NCBI GenBank assembly: GCA_017474925.1
Contig: JAFVGN010000028.1
Span: 1 to 35,388, forward strand
Direction: 5' to 3'
Origin: Prevotella sp.
GTDB lineage: Bacteria; Bacteroidota; Bacteroidia; Bacteroidales; Bacteroidaceae
DNA length: 35,388 nt
Shown here in pieces: positions 23,137 to 32,607 of this stretch (its first letter is position 1; every line of letters begins with the position of its first letter). Below the pieces are notes generated by a model that worked only from the letters and a program-made list of their open reading frames with translations, did not search any database and was not told where the DNA came from. A program made the translations under genes and the position numbers.

Positions 23137-25123
23137 AATAAAGGTCATAGCACGAGAAAGCCATCTCTCACTACTACAGGTAAAAGAGGTGTTTGCAAAG
23201 TATCCCAGTTTGGAATACGAATTGCAGAAGGTGCAATCGTATGGCGACAAGCACCAGCGCATTTCTTTGCTCAATGGTGAGGCACCTGCCGACATCTTTA
23301 CTCGCGAACTTGACGAGGCCCTGCTACGTGGCGATGCAGATATTGCCATCCACTCGGCCAAGGACATACCATATCCACTGCCTATAGGCATTGAAGTAAT
23401 TGCTCTCTTTGATGCTTTTGACACAAGCGATTCACTGGTTAGCCTCAATCATCTGGCACTTAAAGAACTACCAGCAGGTGCTTCGGTAGGCACAAGTTCA
23501 CCACTACGCAAAAAAGAACTGCTGGCTTTGCGTCCGGATTTGAGCATTGTTGGTATTCGCGGTTGCATAGAAGAACGCATACGTCAGGTAGAAGACGGCG
23601 AGATTGACAGTGCAATTATTGCTACTTGTGCACTGAAACGACTGGGACTATCCGACAAAATTGCTGAAGTGTTGCCATTTGCCACCCACCCACTCCAAGG
23701 ATTTCTGGCCATTACGGCCCATAAGGGACGCCCGGATCTTCGCGAACTGTTTAGCGAGGGGAACCTTCTCAATCGTCAAGGTAAGGTGACGCTGGTTGGC
23801 TTCGGCCCTGGAAATCCAGAATTGTTGACTATTGCGGGCGACAGAGCTTTGCGTGAAGCAGACATCATTTTCCACGACGATTTGATAGACAAAACTTATC
23901 TTGAAACTCTTCAATGTGAGAAAATTTATGTCGGGAAGCGCAGTGGCAGACATTATGCAGAACAGGCGGACATCAACCGGCAACTGCTTATGGCAGCTCG
24001 TGAGGGCAAGAATGTAGTGCGACTGAAAGGTGGCGATCCTATGTTATTTGCGCATGCTGGCGAGGAAATAGAATTCCTTCAGAGCTGCTTCGTTGAGGTA
24101 AAGGTTATACCAGGCATCACTACAGCCTCAGCCTTGGCTGCCGATACAAAGGTGAGCCTGACCCAGCGACGGATATCATCGAGTGTAGCTTTTGTAAATG
24201 GTCACTCAGCAGAACCTGTCACCCCTGACACTGATACCATCGTTTATTATATGAGTGCTTCACGACTGCCCAGGATTGCCGCCTCTCTGATTGCACAAGG
24301 CAGAGCAGAGACAACCCCAGTGCTGCTGGTACATAACGTATCATTGCCTGATGAGAAGATATACGACACAACACTTAAACAGTTGCGCGACGGGAACTCC
24401 GAATTTTCTACTCCGCTCATTGCATTGGTGGGTGATGTTGCAGCCCTTCGCCATCGGAGTGCGGACAGCATTCGTCGCACACTTTATACAGGTCTCAGCA
24501 ACAGTAATCCAGAGTTTATTCACACACCGCTCATCGCTATTCATGAGCGTAGGGACAAGCGCGAAATACTGGAGAGTATCCATCGTTTGAATGAATATGA
24601 CTACCTGCTGTTTACCAGTCGGTATGCAGTTAAATACTGGTTTGCAACATTAAAGGAGTCGGGCCATGTGTTGACTAAAACAAAAATAATATCGATTGGC
24701 AATACGACTACCAATGCCCTGAAAGAAGAAGGGGTGACGATCATTATTCAGGTGGAGGAGGACGACTCATACGGCGTGCTTGACTATTTCTGCACCCAAC
24801 CACGAGGCAAGCGAATACTCTTCCCCCGATCTAATCTCGGACTTGAAATCTTGCCAGAAGGACTAAAGAAGTTAGGGTTCCGTGTGGATTTAGTCACTGC
24901 ATACGACAACCAGCCATCAGTCAATCCGTTGAGAGTGAATCTTGACAATATACAACGGGTGGTGTTTACATCACCTTCCACCATCGATAATTTTATTCAA
25001 TTATATGGTACCCTTCCCTCACACATAGAGTATGTGACTCAGGGTAGGATTACCGCAAATCATTTAAATAGCCGACAAAATGAAACGATTCAGAGAATTC
25101 AGAAAAGACCAGGCGACACGTGA
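23129..25123 (+). CDS. Fusion of HemC, CobA and HemD (siroheme pathway)
   Basis: A 664-residue three-enzyme fusion. Residues 1-215: porphobilinogen deaminase-like, with the catalytic aspartate D79 in HSAKDIPYPLP, VGTSSPLRKKELL and VGIRGCIEERIRQ. Residues 218-455: uroporphyrinogen III C-methyltransferase (VTLVGFGPGNPELLTIAGDRAL, VRLKGGDPMLFAHAGEEI, VIPGITTASALA). Residues 460-660: uroporphyrinogen III synthase (LLFTSRYAVKYWF, RILFPRSNLGLEIL, VVFTSPSTIDNFIQLYG). It would take porphobilinogen to precorrin-2. The HemC part ends shortly after THPLQGFLAITAHKG, about 90-100 residues early, so the third domain carrying the dipyrromethane-cofactor cysteine is absent. The gene overlaps hemA and hemB. 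Confidence 0.9.
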   Translation: MHKIKVIARESHLSLLQVKEVFAKYPSLEYELQKVQSYGDKHQRISLLNGEAPADIFTRELDEALLRGDADIAIHSAKDIPYPLPIGIEVIALFDAFDTSDSLVSLNHLALKELPAGASVGTSSPLRKKELLALRPDLSIVGIRGCIEERIRQVEDGEIDSAIIATCALKRLGLSDKIAEVLPFATHPLQGFLAITAHKGRPDLRELFSEGNLLNRQGKVTLVGFGPGNPELLTIAGDRALREADIIFHDDLIDKTYLETLQCEKIYVGKRSGRHYAEQADINRQLLMAAREGKNVVRLKGGDPMLFAHAGEEIEFLQSCFVEVKVIPGITTASALAADTKVSLTQRRISSSVAFVNGHSAEPVTPDTDTIVYYMSASRLPRIAASLIAQGRAETTPVLLVHNVSLPDEKIYDTTLKQLRDGNSEFSTPLIALVGDVAALRHRSADSIRRTLYTGLSNSNPEFIHTPLIAIHERRDKREILESIHRLNEYDYLLFTSRYAVKYWFATLKESGHVLTKTKIISIGNTTTNALKEEGVTIIIQVEEDDSYGVLDYFCTQPRGKRILFPRSNLGLEILPEGLKKLGFRVDLVTAYDNQPSVNPLRVNLDNIQRVVFTSPSTIDNFIQLYGTLPSHIEYVTQGRITANHLNSRQNETIQRIQKRPGDT

Positions 25124-26051
25124 CCGATATGCCGACGTGACAGTCACGGCCAATGACTTCATCTATCCCTATTTCGTGGTAGAAGGGAGTGGAGTCAGAG
25201 AACCTATCCCAACTATGCCAGGTGTCAACCGCTACTCCATCGACAGGCTGGTAGAGGATGTTGCTGAGGTGCAGCAGCTGGGTATCAATAAGGTATTGCT
25301 CTTCGGAGTAATCAGTGAAGAACAGAAAGACGAGCGTGGCAGTCTGGCGTATGCCGAGGATGCACTTGTCTGCCGTGCCGTGAAGGCTATAAAGGCGGCA
25401 GTGACGGGCGTGACGGTAATCACAGATGTATGTCTTTGTGAGTATACGAGCCATGGGCACTGCGGATTGCTGCACCATCATGATGTGGACAATGACGCGA
25501 CGCTGCCTCTGTTGGCTGAGATGGCATACGTCCATGCCAAGGCCGGTTCCGATTTTGTTGCACCATCGGCAATGATGGATGGGCAAATTGAGGCTATTGA
25601 TCACCGCTTACGTGAGACAGGGCTCCGAGACAAATGTCGTATCTTGGCTTATTCTGCTAAATACGCATCTGCCTTTTACGGGCCATTCCGTGATGCCGCT
25701 GACTCTGCTCCTGCTTTTGGTGACCGCAAGACCTATCAGATGGACTATCGTACTCACAATCAGGGACTCGAAGAGATTGCTGCTGATATAGAGGAAGGTG
25801 CTGACTGGACTATGGTTAAACCGGCTATGCCCTATCTGGATATGATAGCACGAGGCGTGCAATTGTTCCCTGATACGCCCATGGTGGCATATCAGGTGAG
25901 TGGTGAATATAGTATGCTTAAAGCAGCTGCCCAGGCGGGATGGCTCGATGAACAGAGAATTGTATTTGAAAGTCTTATTGCCATCAAACGGGCGGGAGCA
26001 CAGTATATCATTAGTTATTACGCAAAAGAATATCAACAACGATGGGCATAA
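25080..26051 (+). CDS. hemB: Porphobilinogen synthase (delta-aminolevulinic acid dehydratase)
   Basis: Condenses two 5-aminolevulinate molecules into porphobilinogen. The 323-residue protein shows the zinc-type cysteine cluster DVCLCEYTSHGHCG and the two active-site lysines in YSAKYASAFYGPFRDA and MVKPAMPYLDM. The start at 25080 overlaps the end of the fusion gene by 44 bases, and the end overlaps hemL by 10. It is complete and ordinary for the family. Confidence 0.96.
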   Translation: MKRFREFRKDQATRDRYADVTVTANDFIYPYFVVEGSGVREPIPTMPGVNRYSIDRLVEDVAEVQQLGINKVLLFGVISEEQKDERGSLAYAEDALVCRAVKAIKAAVTGVTVITDVCLCEYTSHGHCGLLHHHDVDNDATLPLLAEMAYVHAKAGSDFVAPSAMMDGQIEAIDHRLRETGLRDKCRILAYSAKYASAFYGPFRDAADSAPAFGDRKTYQMDYRTHNQGLEEIAADIEEGADWTMVKPAMPYLDMIARGVQLFPDTPMVAYQVSGEYSMLKAAAQAGWLDEQRIVFESLIAIKRAGAQYIISYYAKEYQQRWA

Positions 26052-27319
26052 ACGCGAGATCACTTTCACAGTCAGCCTACGAACGGGCAAAACAGGTAAT
26101 ACCAGGCGGGGTGAACAGTCCCGTCAGGGCATTACGCAGTGTAGGTACCACACCACTATTTATCCGTGAAGCAAACAAAGCCTACCTGACAGATATAGAT
26201 GATAACACGTATATTGATTTCTGTATGTCATGGGGTGTCTTTATCCTTGGTCATAATAATGTGGCCGTAAGCCGCAAGGCTGCCGAGGCTGTCGGCAGGG
26301 GGAGTAGCTACGGTATTCCAACACTTGCTGAGACGGAGTTGGCGGAACATATTCGTGGCGCTATTCCATCAATGGAGCGCCTGCGTTTCGTCAACAGCGG
26401 AACAGAGGCTACGATGTCAGCTATCCGTCTGGCACGCGGCTTTACCAAACGTGATGTGTTGGTAAAATTTGAAGGATGCTATCATGGTCATGCCGACCAT
26501 CTGTTGGTCAGTGCGGGCTCTGCCGTAGCCAATATAGGTAATGCATCGTCGGCAGGCGTACCGAATGATTTCACCCGTCACACGGTATGTCTGCCCTACA
26601 ACGATGTCTCTGCCCTCAAACGATATTTCGAGGGAAATGGTCATCGTGTAGCAGCCATTATCATAGAGCCAGTGGCTTGTAACATGGGCGTGGTGGTGCC
26701 AACAGAAGAGTTTTTGCTTGCCACACGTACATTAACAGAGCAATACGGAGCACTGCTTATCTTTGATGAGGTCATCACTGGCTTCCGTCTTTCATTTGGC
26801 GGGGCACAGCAAAGGTTTGGCATCAATCCCGACCTAACCACCGTAGGAAAGATTGTCGGTGGCGGATTCCCTGCTGCTGCATTCGGTGGACGAAAGGATG
26901 TGATGGCCCTGTTGGCTCCTGACGGGCCAGTCTATCAAGCTGGCACACTCTCTGGAAATCCCGTTGCTATGGCTGCAGGCATTGAGACACTTCATCAATT
27001 GTCATTTGATGGGTTTTATGAAAAGCTGGAAGCTCGCAGCAATGGTTTCATTGAGCAGCTGAAAGTAATCATCAAGGATAAGGATATCCAACTGAATTAT
27101 AGTGGTTCGATGTTCACGTTGTTTTTTTCGGAACGTCCCGTGCATAACTTTGCCGATGCCCGACAAACCGACCAACAACACTTTGCACGTTATTTTCAGA
27201 ATATGCTTCAGCGAGGGATCTATGTCTCACCCTCACAATTCGAAGGAAATTTCATTTCAGATTGTCATACTCCCGAGATACTCGACTATGTATTAAAATC
27301 TATTAAAGAAAGTATATAA
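26042..27319 (+). CDS. hemL: Glutamate-1-semialdehyde 2,1-aminomutase
   Basis: A PLP enzyme converting glutamate 1-semialdehyde to 5-aminolevulinate. In 425 residues it has VIPGGVNSPVRALRSVG at the start, GCYHGHADHLLV, the LIFDEVITGFR aspartate that binds PLP nitrogen, and the PLP lysine K270 in TVGKIVGGGFPAAAFGG. Together with hemA, hemB and the HemC-CobA-HemD fusion it completes a glutamyl-tRNA to precorrin-2 route within one operon. cysD follows after 2 bases. Confidence 0.96.
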   Translation: MGINARSLSQSAYERAKQVIPGGVNSPVRALRSVGTTPLFIREANKAYLTDIDDNTYIDFCMSWGVFILGHNNVAVSRKAAEAVGRGSSYGIPTLAETELAEHIRGAIPSMERLRFVNSGTEATMSAIRLARGFTKRDVLVKFEGCYHGHADHLLVSAGSAVANIGNASSAGVPNDFTRHTVCLPYNDVSALKRYFEGNGHRVAAIIIEPVACNMGVVVPTEEFLLATRTLTEQYGALLIFDEVITGFRLSFGGAQQRFGINPDLTTVGKIVGGGFPAAAFGGRKDVMALLAPDGPVYQAGTLSGNPVAMAAGIETLHQLSFDGFYEKLEARSNGFIEQLKVIIKDKDIQLNYSGSMFTLFFSERPVHNFADARQTDQQHFARYFQNMLQRGIYVSPSQFEGNFISDCHTPEILDYVLKSIKESI

Positions 27320-27321
27320 CA

Positions 27322-28230
27322 ATGACGAATAAACAGACAATTACCCATCTGAAGGAACTCGAGTCGGAGTCGATCTACGTACTCCGCGAGGTTGCAGCGC
27401 AGTTTGAGCGCCCGGTTATCCTCTTCTCTGGAGGAAAAGATTCTATTGTCATTACCCATTTGGCCTACAAAGCGTTCTATCCTGCCAAAATTCCATTCCC
27501 GCTTCTGCACATTGATACGGGACATAATTTTCAAGAAACCATCAATTATCGTGATGAACTGGCCGACAGGCTCGGAGCAGAATTGATAGTCGGGTCTGTA
27601 CAAGAAAGCATAGACCAGGGACGTGTAAAGGAAGAAACCGGCTATTATGCCAGTCGTAACAAACTGCAGACCACTACACTGCTTGATACCATAGAGAGAT
27701 ATCATTTCGATGCAGCCATAGGCGGTGCACGTCGTGACGAAGAAAAAGCCCGGGCCAAAGAACGCTTCTTCAGCCACCGTGATGACTTCGGCCAATGGAA
27801 TCCAAAGAACCAGCGACCTGAACTGTGGAATATCTTTAATGGCAGGAAGGCCGTTGGCGAACACTTCCGTGTGTTCCCCATATCCAATTGGACGGAAATG
27901 GATGTCTGGCAATACATCCTACAGGAAAACATACCGATGCCCACCCTTTATTTTACTCACGAGCGGCAGGTGTTTGAACGCGACGGGCAGTGGCTTGCCG
28001 CAGAGCCATGTATCCAGCGTAAGCCGACAGAACAAGTGGTAACCAAACAAGTGCGTTGCCGTACTATTGGTGACATTACCTGTACAGGGTTAACGCTCTC
28101 AAAAGCTCACACGCTTGAAGACATCATCGAGGAAATAGCAGCTACCAGAGTCACAGAACGTGGGGGGCGTGCCGATGACAAACGTTCTGAGACTTCAATG
28201 GAAGACAGAAAGAAAGCAGGTTATTTTTAA
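27322..28230 (+). CDS. cysD: Sulfate adenylyltransferase, small catalytic subunit
   Basis: With CysN it activates sulfate to adenosine 5'-phosphosulfate (APS). A 302-residue PP-loop ATPase: the pyrophosphate loop FSGGKDSIV is near residues 35-43, followed by LLHIDTGHNFQET, GGARRDEEKARAKERFFSH and the C-terminal RCRTIGDITCTG. It is complete. It starts 2 bp after hemL and 11 bp before cysN. Confidence 0.96.
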   Translation: MTNKQTITHLKELESESIYVLREVAAQFERPVILFSGGKDSIVITHLAYKAFYPAKIPFPLLHIDTGHNFQETINYRDELADRLGAELIVGSVQESIDQGRVKEETGYYASRNKLQTTTLLDTIERYHFDAAIGGARRDEEKARAKERFFSHRDDFGQWNPKNQRPELWNIFNGRKAVGEHFRVFPISNWTEMDVWQYILQENIPMPTLYFTHERQVFERDGQWLAAEPCIQRKPTEQVVTKQVRCRTIGDITCTGLTLSKAHTLEDIIEEIAATRVTERGGRADDKRSETSMEDRKKAGYF

Positions 28231-28241
28231 TTTTCTAATTT

Positions 28242-29543
28242 ATGGAAAGAGGTTATTTAGATATGCAACTGCTCCGCTTTTCGACTGCGGGCAGTGTAGA
28301 TGACGGAAAGTCGACACTTATCGGACGACTACTTTATGATTCGAAGTCGATATTCGAGGATCAGCTGGAAGCCGTCGAGGAAGCCAGCCGAAGTCGGGGA
28401 AACGAAGAGGTGAACCTCGCCCTGTTGACTGATGGGCTGAGGGCAGAGCGCGAGCAGGGTATCACTATCGACGTGGCCTACCGCTATTTTGCCACACCCA
28501 AGCGCAAGTTCATCATCGCCGATACTCCTGGACATATCCAGTACACTCGCAATATGGTCACGGGGGCTTCTACTGCAGACTTAAGTATCATCCTGGTCGA
28601 TGCACGTCATGGAGTGCTCGAACAGACCGTGCGCCATTCTTATATCTCCAGCCTGCTCGGCATCGGACACATTCTCGTGGCCATCAACAAAATGGATCTT
28701 GTGGACTTCAGTCAGGACGTCTATGACAAGATTGTGACCGACTATAACAAGATGGCTGGCATTTTGAATATCAGAAATGTAACATTCATCCCCATTTCAG
28801 CAAAGAATGGTGACAATGTTGTGAACCGTTCTGAATTTACACCGTGGTATGGCGGACCGGCTCTGCTGGAATTCCTCGAGACAGTGCCTGTCAGAGAAGA
28901 TTCTGACGCCACATTCCGATTCCCTGTTCAATACGTTATACGCCCCATCAGTAGCCGGTTTCCCGACTTCAGGGGCTATGCCGGCCGTGTGGCCAGTGGC
29001 ACCATTCACGTCGGCGACCACATTCGCGTGCTGCCTTCAGGACTTGAGTCAGTAGTGACCCGCGTCACCCAAGCCGAGGCAGAACTCACCGAGGCCCGGT
29101 CGCCAGAGAGCATTACACTGCAACTCTCTGATGATATCGACATATCACGGGGCGATCTCATCGTTCTGAATGACCAACCTCAGCCACAGACCGCTCAGGA
29201 CTTCCACGTCGATGTCTGCTGGTTTAATGAGCGCCCACTCCTGCCACGTGGACGATACATTGTCCGACAGGCTACCAGCGAGACCCTCGGCATCGTGCGC
29301 ACCATCAACTATCGGCGCAACATCAACACACTTGAGCGCGAACCAGGCGTTTCGCAACTCCGGATGAATGATATTGCAGACATAACCCTGCATACCGCAA
29401 ACCCCCTCATATTCGACAGCTATCAGGAAAACAAGGTGACAGGTTCAATCATATTGATTGACCCGGATACTAACGAAACCGTTGGCGCAGGAATGATAAA
29501 AACGGAAAAAGAATGGAACGAACACAGTACATACATGATTTGA
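28242..29543 (+). CDS. cysN: Sulfate adenylyltransferase, GTPase subunit
   Basis: An EF-Tu-like GTPase that drives APS formation by CysD. G1 AGSVDDGKST lies at residues 16-25, followed by the G2 region EQGITIDVAYRYF, G3 DTPGHIQYTRNM, G4 NKMDLVDF and G5 ISAKNGDNV. At 433 residues it ends after the EF-Tu domains II/III; there is no C-terminal APS kinase (CysC) as in some CysNC fusions, in keeping with an APS reductase next door. Its last 31 bases overlap cysH. Confidence 0.95.
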   Translation: MERGYLDMQLLRFSTAGSVDDGKSTLIGRLLYDSKSIFEDQLEAVEEASRSRGNEEVNLALLTDGLRAEREQGITIDVAYRYFATPKRKFIIADTPGHIQYTRNMVTGASTADLSIILVDARHGVLEQTVRHSYISSLLGIGHILVAINKMDLVDFSQDVYDKIVTDYNKMAGILNIRNVTFIPISAKNGDNVVNRSEFTPWYGGPALLEFLETVPVREDSDATFRFPVQYVIRPISSRFPDFRGYAGRVASGTIHVGDHIRVLPSGLESVVTRVTQAEAELTEARSPESITLQLSDDIDISRGDLIVLNDQPQPQTAQDFHVDVCWFNERPLLPRGRYIVRQATSETLGIVRTINYRRNINTLEREPGVSQLRMNDIADITLHTANPLIFDSYQENKVTGSIILIDPDTNETVGAGMIKTEKEWNEHSTYMI

Positions 29544-30223
29544 ATGAGCGATTCCGCGATGCGTCCGCCCAGGAAGTTGTCGGCTATTTCCTGAAGGCAT
29601 ACAAAGGGCGCATCGCCCTTTCATCATCACTCTCAATTGAAGACCAGACGTTGACAGACATCATCGTCAGTCAGGACAAGAGCACCCGCATCTTCACCCT
29701 CGACACAGGACGTCTCTTCCCAGAGACCTATCAGCTGATAGACAAGACAAACCTCACCTACGGCATCAGCCTGGAAGTATTCTTCCCCGACTATCGCGAA
29801 GTACAGGACATGGTGCGACAGGAAGGCATCAACCTCTTCTATAACTCCATAGAAAGCCGTCACCGCTGTTGCCAGATACGTAAGTTGGAACCGCTCGGCA
29901 GGGCATTCAAGGATCTCGACGCCTGGATTTGCGGACTCCGCCGCGAACAGGCTGTCACACGCAAGGACATGCAGATTGTGGAATGGGACGAGCAGCACCA
30001 ACTGCTGAAGGTTAATCCACTCATCGCATGGACAGAACAGCAGGTATGGGACTACATCAAGGCTCACCACGTACCCTATAACAAACTTCACAACCAAGGC
30101 TATCCCAGCATCGGCTGTGAGCCATGTACCCGGGCCGTCAAGCCAGGTGAGGACATCCGCGCCGGCCGCTGGTGGTGGGAATCGCCCGACCATAGAGAAT
30201 GCGGACTACATCAGAAGCACTGA
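29513..30223 (+). CDS. cysH: APS reductase (iron-sulfur type, CysH family)
   Basis: Reduces APS to sulfite with thioredoxin. The 236 residues contain the PP-loop relative ALSSSLSIEDQTLTDII, TLDTGRLFPETYQLID, the cysteine pairs C119-C120 (RCCQIRK) and C202-x2-C205 (GCEPCTRA) that bind a [4Fe-4S] cluster in APS reductases, and a C-terminal ECGLH catalytic cysteine. The CC...CxxC motif separates it from PAPS reductases, so no APS kinase is needed, and none is encoded here. It overlaps cysN by 31 bases. Confidence 0.93.
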   Translation: MERTQYIHDLNERFRDASAQEVVGYFLKAYKGRIALSSSLSIEDQTLTDIIVSQDKSTRIFTLDTGRLFPETYQLIDKTNLTYGISLEVFFPDYREVQDMVRQEGINLFYNSIESRHRCCQIRKLEPLGRAFKDLDAWICGLRREQAVTRKDMQIVEWDEQHQLLKVNPLIAWTEQQVWDYIKAHHVPYNKLHNQGYPSIGCEPCTRAVKPGEDIRAGRWWWESPDHRECGLHQKH

Positions 30224-30265
30224 TTAAAAACAGAATATTAAGAAAGTCAGACTAACACAAACGAT

Positions 30266-31183
30266 ATGGAAAAGAATGTCAATGAAACTCTTATGAGGAA
30301 CGTCGGCCTGCTCTCAAGGCTGACAGAACAGGAGGTAGGCATGATGCCGCAGACTGATGCCCAGCTGCCTTCCGTTGACCAGGTGAAGCAAATCATCACC
30401 CTCGTGAAGAGCATTATCTTCCCTGACTACTTCAACAAGCGACAGACCGACGAGACCATCCGCTCCTATTACATCGGCGTACACATGGACGAACTGCTGC
30501 GATTGCTCACAAAGCAGATTGCACATGGACTACAGTTTGCAGAGAACCGCGATGCCGCCCTGTCAACGCAGCGCATATACGACGAGGCCAGCCAACTGGC
30601 ATTGCAGGTCATCGACGCGCTGCCCGAAATCAAGCGTCTGCTCTACACCGACGTGCAGGCCATGTTCGACAACGACCCTGCTGCACTCAACTATGGCGAA
30701 GTCATCTTCTGCTATCCCGTGGTGAACACCATGACCCACTATCGTTTCGCACACAAGTTGCATGAACTCCACGTGCCCGTCATACCGCGCATCATCACCG
30801 AACTTGCCCATTCCAAGACAGGCATCGACATCCATCCCGGTGCTCAGATAGGCGAATACTTTGCCATTGACCACGGCACTGGTGTCGTTATTGGTGAGAC
30901 CTGTATCATCGGCAGTCGCGTGACGCTCTATCAGGGCGTGACGCTCGGCTCCAAGAATTTCAAGTACGACGCCCAGGGCAATATCCTCAATATACCCCGC
31001 CATCCCATCATCGAGGACAACGTCACCATCTACAGCAATGCCAGCATCCTGGGCCGTATCACCATCGGCCACGACTCCGTTATCGGCGGCAACATCTGGG
31101 TGACCCACAACGTAGCCCCGCACTCCCGCATCCAGCAGTCAAAGGCCATCGAGTCGCATTTCGAAGGAGGTTTAGGTATCTGA
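30266..31183 (+). CDS. cysE: Serine O-acetyltransferase
   Basis: Makes O-acetylserine for CysK (13330). The 305-residue protein has an N-terminal helical domain and a left-handed beta-helix of hexapeptide repeats (about 185-290): IDIHPGAQIGEYFAIDHGTGVVIGETCIIG, VTLYQGVTLGS, IPRHPIIEDNVTIYSNASILG, IGHDSVIGGNIWVT. The catalytic histidine of the DHGTG motif and the following glycine-rich turn are intact. It starts 42 bp after cysH in the same direction, probably still in the operon. It ends HFEGGLGI, close to the C-terminal isoleucine by which many serine acetyltransferases dock into CysK. Confidence 0.93.
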   Translation: MEKNVNETLMRNVGLLSRLTEQEVGMMPQTDAQLPSVDQVKQIITLVKSIIFPDYFNKRQTDETIRSYYIGVHMDELLRLLTKQIAHGLQFAENRDAALSTQRIYDEASQLALQVIDALPEIKRLLYTDVQAMFDNDPAALNYGEVIFCYPVVNTMTHYRFAHKLHELHVPVIPRIITELAHSKTGIDIHPGAQIGEYFAIDHGTGVVIGETCIIGSRVTLYQGVTLGSKNFKYDAQGNILNIPRHPIIEDNVTIYSNASILGRITIGHDSVIGGNIWVTHNVAPHSRIQQSKAIESHFEGGLGI

Positions 31184-31189
31184 AGGAAG

Positions 31190-32161
31190 ATGACGGTCAG
31201 ACATATACAGCCACACGACCAGCTACAGTTGGCTAATATCATCCGCTCCGTATTTGAGGAATATGGTGCTCCGCTGGTCAATACCGTTTATGATGACCCT
31301 CGGACGGAGCATGTCTTCGATACGTTGGCAGGGAAGAATGCCGGGTATTGGATCATCGCTGACAAGGGGATTGTTCTAGGAGGCTGTGGCTACTATCCGA
31401 CTGAGGGGCTGCCGGAAGGATATGCCGAACTGGTGAAGTTTTATCTGTCACCTGCTGCCCGTGGTTTCGGCTATGGCTCAAAGCTATTCCTGCAAGCAAT
31501 CGAAGGGGCTCGCAAGGCTGGCTATAGTCATCTGTATATCGAGTCGTTCCCGCAGTTCTCCGATGCAGTGTCCATGTATGAGCGCCACGGTTTCCGGCAT
31601 ATTCCTCAACGTCTTGGCGACTCAGGGCATACCGCAACCACCATATTTATGGTCAAGGATTTACACCCCATAAAGATAGTGCAATATCAGCCCAAATACA
31701 AACAGGATTTCATCCGTCTGAACCGTGAGTGGATCGAGCGTTTTGCTCGCATCGAACCATCCGATGAGAAAACGTTTGCTCATGTTGACGATATTGTTGC
31801 TAACGGAGGACAGATATTCCTGGCCATCGATGAAGAGAATGAGGTCGTGGGATGCTGTGCACTCGTCAGCCATCCCGAGAAGCAATGCCATGAATTGGCC
31901 AAGATGGCCGTCACTCCCAAAGCACAGGGCAGGGGCATCGGCAGGATGCTGGGTGAATCGCTTGTAGATTATGCCCGTAAGCATGGTGTCCGTCGCATCT
32001 ATCTTGAAGGGAACACCCGACTGGAGGCATCCATTGCCCTCTATCGCAAGCTTGGATTCCATGAAATTCCCCTTCAAGGTAATGCCTATGAACGCTGCGA
32101 CATACTTATGCTGTTCGACTTGGATTCCTTGTCAGAAGTTCACTTTCCGTTCTGGTGTTGA
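31190..32161 (+). CDS. Tandem GNAT-family N-acetyltransferase
   Basis: A 323-residue protein made of two acetyltransferase domains. Domain 1 (about 1-155) has the acetyl-CoA motif VKFYLSPAARGFGYGSKLF and MYERHGFRHI. Domain 2 (about 160-312) has KMAVTPKAQGRGIGRMLGESL and ALYRKLGFHEI. Both A motifs (RGxGxG/S and QGRGIGxML) look functional. It starts 6 bp after cysE, the last gene of the sulfur operon. An acylation or detoxification of an amino acid or thiol is possible, but the substrate cannot be deduced. Confidence 0.85.
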   Translation: MTVRHIQPHDQLQLANIIRSVFEEYGAPLVNTVYDDPRTEHVFDTLAGKNAGYWIIADKGIVLGGCGYYPTEGLPEGYAELVKFYLSPAARGFGYGSKLFLQAIEGARKAGYSHLYIESFPQFSDAVSMYERHGFRHIPQRLGDSGHTATTIFMVKDLHPIKIVQYQPKYKQDFIRLNREWIERFARIEPSDEKTFAHVDDIVANGGQIFLAIDEENEVVGCCALVSHPEKQCHELAKMAVTPKAQGRGIGRMLGESLVDYARKHGVRRIYLEGNTRLEASIALYRKLGFHEIPLQGNAYERCDILMLFDLDSLSEVHFPFWC

Positions 32162-32253
32162 GAATGGTTTGTGAATATTTCTTCATTTTTCAACTGCTTA
32201 ATCAGATACTCTGATACAATGTCCGTTGTTCGATAGACGTTTTATAGTTTATT

Positions 32254-32566
32254 CAAGTTTCGGAAGTGGTTTTCCGTTAACAATTAATGTTAAGAATCCT
32301 TTATAAAATAAGCAATATATACTATTAGGTGCTCAAAAAACTGTTAAATCCATTCATAACAGAGTTTGGGTTTTCAATTCAAGGACTAAGCCAAGAATGG
32401 TTAGAATGCCGAAATAAACTAAGCACTGGCATGAAACGCCAAGCTGGGATAAACTATTTCGGCCATACGATTTGTTAATGTAAATTTGGTTGAACATGAG
32501 TATATAAAGGCTTTATGAATATTTATGTTAATTTTTAACGCGTATAAAATAACTTCCGAAACTTGA
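32254..32566. mobile_element. MITE-like noncoding element with terminal inverted repeats
   Basis: CAAGTTTCGGAAGT (32254-32267) and ACTTCCGAAACTTG (32552-32565) are perfect 14-base inverted repeats. The same 10-base word ATAGTTTATT lies directly outside both ends (32244-32253 and 32567-32576), as expected for a target-site duplication. The 313-base A/T-rich interior has no long ORF; one 49-codon GTG-started frame (32329-32478, ending GINYFGHTIC) has no evident start signal. This is the pattern of a non-autonomous miniature transposable element. No transposase with these ends is in the window. Confidence 0.75.
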
Positions 32567-32607
32567 ATAGTTTATTGGGAATAATAGCGTGGCATAATAG
32601 TGGAGTA

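Noticed and set aside
30563-31123. 186-codon ORF antisense to cysE
   Set aside because: A mirror frame of a strongly conserved gene; no promoter or motif.
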